Below are positions 6,788 to 10,798 of a DNA stretch of 10,798 nt, piece after piece; positions within the stretch are counted from its first letter, which is position 1; each line of letters opens with the position of its first letter. A program made the position numbers and the translations under genes. Location of the stretch: positions 1-10,798 of the forward strand of contig CAMWMM010000118.1 in the NCBI GenBank assembly GCA_947175285.1, in the 5' to 3' direction. The notes under the pieces were generated by a model. The model saw only the letters and a program-made list of their open reading frames with translations, did no database searches and was not told the DNA's origin. This DNA is from an uncultured Lachnospiraceae bacterium. GTDB lineage: Bacteria > Bacillota_A > Clostridia > Lachnospirales > Lachnospiraceae.

Positions 6788-7918
6788 TCAACCTCCATCT
6801 TCGAGCGATCCGCGAATCAATATCGGGCAGATGTCTTTGATTTGTGCTTTCAGTTGCTCGTTAATTCTTCTTCTCATGGTGTACACGTTGTAAATGTCTG
6901 CGATTGCCTTTTGAATTTTGGCATCAGGGACCGGAATCTGCACATCGCATATTTCGCTCCAATCAAAAGTCTCTCTGGCCGATCCCCAAGAATTAAACCG
7001 AGCATAGCGATTAAATTCGGGTCTTGAAAAAAATAGCATTAAATACTCAGGTAAAAGTTTTTCTGCATCTTTACTTCTGAATACCACATACGATGTCGAG
7101 CAGATATATGTATTATCAGAATCGTTAAGTGCGATAGATATTTTGCCACCATTTCGAGACGTCACCGGTACATAGGCAAATTCATTTGGCTGAATAATAA
7201 AATATGTATTAAGATTCACATCTGACATATCTGCTTTTGTTGCAATAAACTTCTTATCTATAGAAATCCCTCTAACATCATCAATTTTAAATCGTAAATT
7301 GTCGTTTCTTGATTCCACCAGTTCCAAATATTTTCCAATCTTTTCGCACGGTATTTTTCGGCGCAAATCTTCAATATATCCATCACAAACGATTTTCAAA
7401 TCCTCCAACCCTCGTTCATAGCTTTGCTGATTTGCGAGCATGGATTTATAGATATTAACATATTTTTGCTGAATCGGGCGCGGGGGAAGTTCCAGTTCCA
7501 TTTCACACAGAGCGTCCCATGAAAAAACTTCTGTAGAACTGCCCCAAGACCGATAGCATGCTTCTCGATCCCATTCACTACGATTAAAATGTATAAACAA
7601 ATATTCCGATGAAACAACAGTCCGCATTTCTTCTTTAATGCGAAAACCAATGTTATTCCAAGTAATAATAAAACTTTCAGCAGTATTATTGTACCCGAAG
7701 CCTATATATTTTCCGTGAGTACGAGGGTTAAACACAAATTCTCCAGGACGGATAATCAGAAATTTTCTTAAATCAGTGGTTGAAACATTTGCCTTTGTTG
7801 GAATAATTTGCTTTGTTATTGTCACCCCTCGAACATCATCCGGCCCGAATGAATTGCTTGAATTTATTTCAGAGATAAGTTCTATCAACTGTCCGATTCT
7901 ATACTTAATCAATGCCAT
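6788..7918 (-). CDS. hsdS: Type I restriction-modification specificity subunit S
   Basis: The DNA-recognition subunit, shared by the methyltransferase and the restriction complex, that reads a split target. The 376-residue protein has two target recognition domains and two helical spacers, arranged as a tandem repeat: residues 9-61 match 195-247 (about 23 of 53 identical), including DDVRG-hydrophobic-(T/S)I and TKA, and SWGS at 124-127 matches SWGS at 310-313, followed by similar E-x-F-x-W and IQ-x8-Y patterns. The offset is 186 throughout. The middle of each domain (62-104 and 248-290) differs most and should set the specificity of each half-site. The length is slightly below the usual 400-450. 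It starts 14 bases inside hsdM with AGGGGGA upstream, and ends 7 bases before the hsdR ATG at 6780. No second hsdS cassette or invertase is visible, so phase variation is not supported inside the window. Confidence 0.96.
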   Translation of the reverse strand: MALIKYRIGQLIELISEINSSNSFGPDDVRGVTITKQIIPTKANVSTTDLRKFLIIRPGEFVFNPRTHGKYIGFGYNNTAESFIITWNNIGFRIKEEMRTVVSSEYLFIHFNRSEWDREACYRSWGSSTEVFSWDALCEMELELPPRPIQQKYVNIYKSMLANQQSYERGLEDLKIVCDGYIEDLRRKIPCEKIGKYLELVESRNDNLRFKIDDVRGISIDKKFIATKADMSDVNLNTYFIIQPNEFAYVPVTSRNGGKISIALNDSDNTYICSTSYVVFRSKDAEKLLPEYLMLFFSRPEFNRYARFNSWGSARETFDWSEICDVQIPVPDAKIQKAIADIYNVYTMRRRINEQLKAQIKDICPILIRGSLEDGG

Positions 7919-9509
7919 AACCTATCCCCCTGAAAGCATACTCAAGCAACCTTTGAGATTGCTTTTCCTGCGCCAGTACATCACGCATCTCTATTTGAAT
8001 ACGACTCATTTCCGCATGGAAATCAACATTCAAATCATGATCAATGAATTCTATATATTTACTTGGTATGAGACTCCAGTTTTGTTTTTCAATTTCACCC
8101 ATACTTACACTGCGATAAAGCTCTGGTACCTCGTACTTCGTACCGTCTGTTCCTTGACTTTGCCACGTATGATAGATATCTGCTACTTTCTGAATCTGTT
8201 CCGTAATTAAACGCACCTTCTTTTTGTTCTCACCTTTAACAGGATTCTCCGTCCATGTGCGCAGATCTATAAAAAGAATTTCATGTTCGCGTTTGCGCAA
8301 ATTTCTACCATGGTAAGAACCACCTTTTTTATTTTGGTTCAAAATCCAAAGTGTGACGCTGATATCCGTTGTGATAAAGAGTTCGCGAGGGAGAATAATA
8401 ATAGCTTCTATCTTGTCATTCTGTATCAACTTCTTACGGATTTCCACAGTGTCGCTGTCACCCAATGCACCGTTTGCCAAAAGGAACCCGGCAACACCGT
8501 CTAATGGCTTCATATGAGAAAGTATGTGTAAAATCCATGCAGAGTTTGCATTACTCTCTGGCGGTGTCGAATAATCTGACCAACGAGCGTCATTCTTCAG
8601 GTTATCATCATACCATCCCTTCAGATTAAATGGTGGATTTGCCATGATATAGTTAAAATAAAGCCCCCTGTGCAGATCATGCGTAAAGGACGAGTCGCTC
8701 ATTTCGCCAAGATTATGACTGATTCCGCGCAAGGCGAGATTCATTTTTGCCAGTCTGTATGTTGCGGGCTCTTTCTCCTGCCCGTAAACATTGATGCGAC
8801 TGATATCACCTTGCTTTGCCTTAACTAGCTCCGCACTCTGAATAAACATTCCGCCTGAACCGCAGCACGGATCATATAAGGTGCCGTCAAACGGCTCAAT
8901 CATAGCAGCGATCAACTGAACCACATCATGGGGCGTATAGTATTCTCCCTCCTCTTTTGTTGCGTTTACAGCAAATTCTTTAAGAAAATATTCATAGACA
9001 TGCCCAATCAGGTCTTTTTCTTCACCAAATGCCTTGTGAGTGATTTTATTGACCTCGTCGACAATCTTTTTGATGTCATTCGGTGCAAGATTTCGTGTAG
9101 TAAATGTACCCTCTATAAAACAGCCTTTCAGCTGTTTGCTGCTGGCTGCAATACCGTGCAATGCAGCATCAAGCGCTACATTAAGGTTAGGCGCAGGTGT
9201 ACTGATGATTGTTGACCAACGAGCTTCAACCGGCAAATTATATGTGCCATCCGTAAAGGTAGCATCATCAAAGAAAGCTACTCTTATTTTTTCATCATCA
9301 GGATCAAGTCCCTGCTCAATCAAAGTTTTACGAAGGTTCTCAACGCCGTCTTCAAATTTCTCTCCGATAAATCGTAAAAACACAAGCGTAAGCATCATAT
9401 CACGCTTTTCAAAAAACGAGCCGGAATTACGCGCCTGCCGCAAAATATCACGACATTTGAACAGAATGGTGTCCAAATTCAATTTTTCTTCTTCTTTTTT
9501 CTTGGCCAT
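7905..9509 (-). CDS. hsdM: Type I restriction-modification DNA methyltransferase subunit M
   Basis: The N6-adenine methyltransferase subunit, which protects host DNA with HsdS and is needed for restriction. It has 534 residues, close to the EcoR124-like length. The N-terminal helical domain (roughly 10-160) carries the LDTILFKCRDILR and RDMMLTLVFLRFIGEKF stretches typical of HsdM. The catalytic domain begins with GEYYTPHDVV (about 188-197), then S-adenosylmethionine motif I DPCCGSGG (213-220) and catalytic motif IV NPPF (291-294). The ATG at 9509 is preferred because AAGGAAGG lies 8 bases upstream; the preceding codon is GTG and could also serve as a start. It is the first gene of the operon, overlaps hsdS by 14 bases, and has a good extended -10 promoter about 70 bases upstream. 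No frameshift or missing motif is seen. Confidence 0.97.
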   Translation of the reverse strand: MAKKKEEEKLNLDTILFKCRDILRQARNSGSFFEKRDMMLTLVFLRFIGEKFEDGVENLRKTLIEQGLDPDDEKIRVAFFDDATFTDGTYNLPVEARWSTIISTPAPNLNVALDAALHGIAASSKQLKGCFIEGTFTTRNLAPNDIKKIVDEVNKITHKAFGEEKDLIGHVYEYFLKEFAVNATKEEGEYYTPHDVVQLIAAMIEPFDGTLYDPCCGSGGMFIQSAELVKAKQGDISRINVYGQEKEPATYRLAKMNLALRGISHNLGEMSDSSFTHDLHRGLYFNYIMANPPFNLKGWYDDNLKNDARWSDYSTPPESNANSAWILHILSHMKPLDGVAGFLLANGALGDSDTVEIRKKLIQNDKIEAIIILPRELFITTDISVTLWILNQNKKGGSYHGRNLRKREHEILFIDLRTWTENPVKGENKKKVRLITEQIQKVADIYHTWQSQGTDGTKYEVPELYRSVSMGEIEKQNWSLIPSKYIEFIDHDLNVDFHAEMSRIQIEMRDVLAQEKQSQRLLEYAFRGIGYGID

Positions 9510-9566
9510 CACAAAGACCTTCCTTTTTCTTTTGAATTAATTATCCTTTTTCTTTTATTTCTTACT

Positions 9567-9581
9567 ATAGATATTGTCTAT
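9567..9581. promoter_or_regulatory. Inverted repeat at the hsdM transcription start, candidate operator
   Basis: On the minus strand it reads ATAGA-CAATA-TCTAT, with perfect 5-base arms and a 5-base centre. It overlaps the last base and a half of the -10 hexamer and the probable start site, where a bound protein would block transcription. It shares the half-site TAGACA/TGTCTA with the inverted repeat at 2001-2016, although spacing differs. Function is inferred from position. Confidence 0.3.
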
Positions 9582-9606
9582 TATATCATATAGCTTTGCT
9601 TTTCAA
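9580..9606 (-). promoter_or_regulatory. Predicted hsdMSR promoter
   Basis: On the minus strand: TTGAAA (9606-9601), a 15-base spacer, then a perfect TATAAT (9585-9580) directly preceded by TGA, giving an extended -10 (TGnTATAAT). The short spacer is tolerable with an extended -10. Transcription would start near 9573, with a leader of about 64 bases. This suggests that hsdMSR can be transcribed separately from the PIN gene upstream, although no convincing terminator was found between them. Confidence 0.6.
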
Positions 9607-9664
9607 AAATCATTTCTTGCCCCTAAGAGAAAAAGATACAACCCTCTCCTGCATTGCATCTTTC

Positions 9665-10243
9665 TTATTCTGCTTCATAACCTATTTTATTCAACCACTC
9701 TTCACTGCTCAAAACAATTAATCCTGTTTTAGATGCATAATCATCAAACAGATTTTGTTCCGGATGAAGAAAGACTTTTCCTTTATCATTTGTTACAATT
9801 TGATATTCATCATCTGCTGTTTTTGCAATAGCAATCAGTTCACATTCTCCTAAATCTTTGTTTCTAAAGCTTTTCTTCTTAATATCTTCTGCAGTAATTA
9901 TACCTTGTGATATTAGATGATTTAGATAATTGACATCACTCATCCAACTATAAAATTTCTTTCGTATCTTTTTCAATTCTTCTTTTGATCCTGGTATATC
10001 ATCCAATTTCACCAAGCGGATTACTTTCATCCCCATTGTTCCATATGTAAGGTTATATACAGAATTATACACATTTTTTGCTGCATCATCTTCAATCTCC
10101 AGATAGTATCCTGGTTCTAATTCATTAAGAATTGTTTCTGTAACTGTTATTTCCGTTTCGTTTTTCTTACACACATCTGCAACTTTATAAATCTCATCAC
10201 AAATAGAATGAAGAAAAACGTTTGTATCTACTAAGTAATACAT
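9665..10243 (-). CDS. PIN-domain protein, putative ribonuclease
   Basis: A 192-residue putative metal-dependent RNase of the PIN fold. Acidic residues occur in the PIN order: Asp6 in LVDTNVF, Glu41 in LNELEPG, Glu133/Glu135 in the GECELIAIA helix and Asp153 in VTNDKG. About 60 residues between the second and third motifs are lysine-rich and helical, which makes it longer than VapC-type toxins (about 130). No signal peptide or membrane segment. The start codon shares one base with the stop of the upstream peptidase gene (TGATG), so translation is coupled. The pairing of an ImmA/IrrE-type peptidase with a PIN protein resembles modules proposed as toxin-antitoxin-like, in which the PIN protein would be the toxin. 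The RNA target and toxicity are not known, and a role in RNA processing is equally open. Confidence 0.82.
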   Translation of the reverse strand: MYYLVDTNVFLHSICDEIYKVADVCKKNETEITVTETILNELEPGYYLEIEDDAAKNVYNSVYNLTYGTMGMKVIRLVKLDDIPGSKEELKKIRKKFYSWMSDVNYLNHLISQGIITAEDIKKKSFRNKDLGECELIAIAKTADDEYQIVTNDKGKVFLHPEQNLFDDYASKTGLIVLSSEEWLNKIGYEAE

Positions 10244-10798
10244 CAGTCTATCTTCACTCCGTTTCTTAGTTTTATAGATTCACCAGTAGCTTTTCCAATT
10301 TTTCCGCTCTCGATAAGATAATCCACCTTTTTTTGTAACTCTACATAAGGCTTCATAAGTTTCTGGTATTGTGGTAATTCTTCATTTGGAACATAAAAAT
10401 CTCCACCAAAGCTTTCCGCAATTTTTCTGCCTAAAGCCTTTTCAATTTCTTTTCTGACCGTGCCATACTGTTTTCCTTGCCTATTCTTATATAATAGTTT
10501 ACGCAATACTACTTCAAAGCTCAAACAATATTTGTGACACAATTCATTGACATATTTTCCTAATTTTGCCCTATTTCCAGCTATAAATAAATCCTGTTGA
10601 ATTGCCACATAATAGTCTCTTACTAAATACTCTTCAGGATACAACAGTTCTCCGGCAAATTCATTTGCTTCTTGCTCCACGCTATCAGATGAATAGCCAA
10701 GCACACTATCATCATCAGAAATACTTTTACCTTTATGAAGAAACCAATGCCCTATTTCATGGGCAAGAGTAAAATTCTGACGTCCCAGTGGTCTTTTA
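10243..10798 (-). CDS. ImmA/IrrE-family metallopeptidase, 5' end cut by the window edge
   Basis: A cytoplasmic zinc peptidase of the ImmA/IrrE (COG2856) type. Members cleave or inactivate XRE repressors in mobile elements, stress responses or toxin-antitoxin systems. The reading frame is open to the last base of the window, so the N-terminus is missing. Near the edge it reads FTLAHEIGHWFLHK, the HExxH zinc motif, followed about 25 residues later by EQEANEFAGELLYP, which supplies the usual third Glu ligand and the family's EAN-x-FA signature. About 185 residues are visible; the C-terminal part is helical and lysine-rich. A GTG at 10704 could be taken as a start, but it lies after the HExxH motif and would remove the active site, so it is rejected. 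Many relatives carry an N-terminal XRE domain; whether this one does lies outside the window. It is coupled to the PIN gene by TGATG. Confidence 0.85.
   Translation of the reverse strand, partial: KRPLGRQNFTLAHEIGHWFLHKGKSISDDDSVLGYSSDSVEQEANEFAGELLYPEEYLVRDYYVAIQQDLFIAGNRAKLGKYVNELCHKYCLSFEVVLRKLLYKNRQGKQYGTVRKEIEKALGRKIAESFGGDFYVPNEELPQYQKLMKPYVELQKKVDYLIESGKIGKATGESIKLRNGVKID

Noticed and set aside
6788..7918. Phase-variable specificity locus with DNA inversion
   Set aside because: The two HsdS halves are similar in protein but share no long identical DNA stretch that I could find, and no recombinase gene or second hsdS copy is present in the window.
9600..9664. Intrinsic terminator or short leader peptide between the PIN gene and hsdM
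   Set aside because: Only a weak GAG/CTC-type pairing without a convincing stem and T run was seen. A purine-rich AGGAGAGGG followed by TTG could open a 12-codon frame, but nothing supports its translation.
10243..10704. A complete 153-residue gene starting at GTG 10704
   Set aside because: The frame stays open to the window edge and encodes the HExxH zinc motif upstream of that GTG. The gene is truncated by the window, not short.
1..10798. CRISPR array, tRNA or rRNA genes
   Set aside because: No regularly spaced repeat series, cloverleaf arms or rRNA-like conserved segments were found by reading both strands.

Overview
The window looks like chromosome of a low-to-moderate G+C Firmicute, probably a clostridial gut-type lineage such as Lachnospiraceae. 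This is an inference from protein style, AGGAGG-type ribosome binding sites and A+T-rich spacers; no rRNA, tRNA or other taxonomic marker is present.

Layout. (1) Positions 66-1909, minus strand: a two-gene housekeeping operon, a TIGR01212/YhcC-type radical SAM protein followed by a tRNA-dihydrouridine synthase, joined by an ATGA overlap. (2) Positions 1910-2132: a divergent promoter region with two perfect inverted repeats. (3) Positions 2133-3173, plus strand: an XRE-family regulator with a long helical C-terminal region. (4) Positions 3174-3450: a 277-base spacer between the convergent regulator and hsdR. It holds two large hairpins and a roughly 48-base repeat whose second copy lies at the left edge of the window. 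(5) Positions 3451-9509, minus strand: a complete and apparently intact type I restriction-modification operon in the order hsdM-hsdS-hsdR, with overlapping or nearly abutting genes and a good extended -10 promoter in front of hsdM. (6) Positions 9665-10798, minus strand: an ImmA/IrrE-type zinc peptidase gene, cut by the right edge, coupled by TGATG to a PIN-domain nuclease gene. This pair resembles a toxin-antitoxin or stress module.

How the parts fit. HsdM and HsdS should form the sequence-specific adenine methyltransferase, and HsdR adds ATP-driven translocation and cleavage. The peptidase-PIN pair reads into the same strand upstream of the operon, so the right two thirds of the window looks like a small defence cluster next to housekeeping genes. 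HsdS is an exact-register tandem duplication: its two halves align at a constant offset of 186 residues.

No clearly new system is proven here. The most unusual items are the 48-base repeat with its compound hairpin, the symmetrical HsdS, the paired operators before the XRE gene, and the linkage of the peptidase-PIN pair to the restriction operon.
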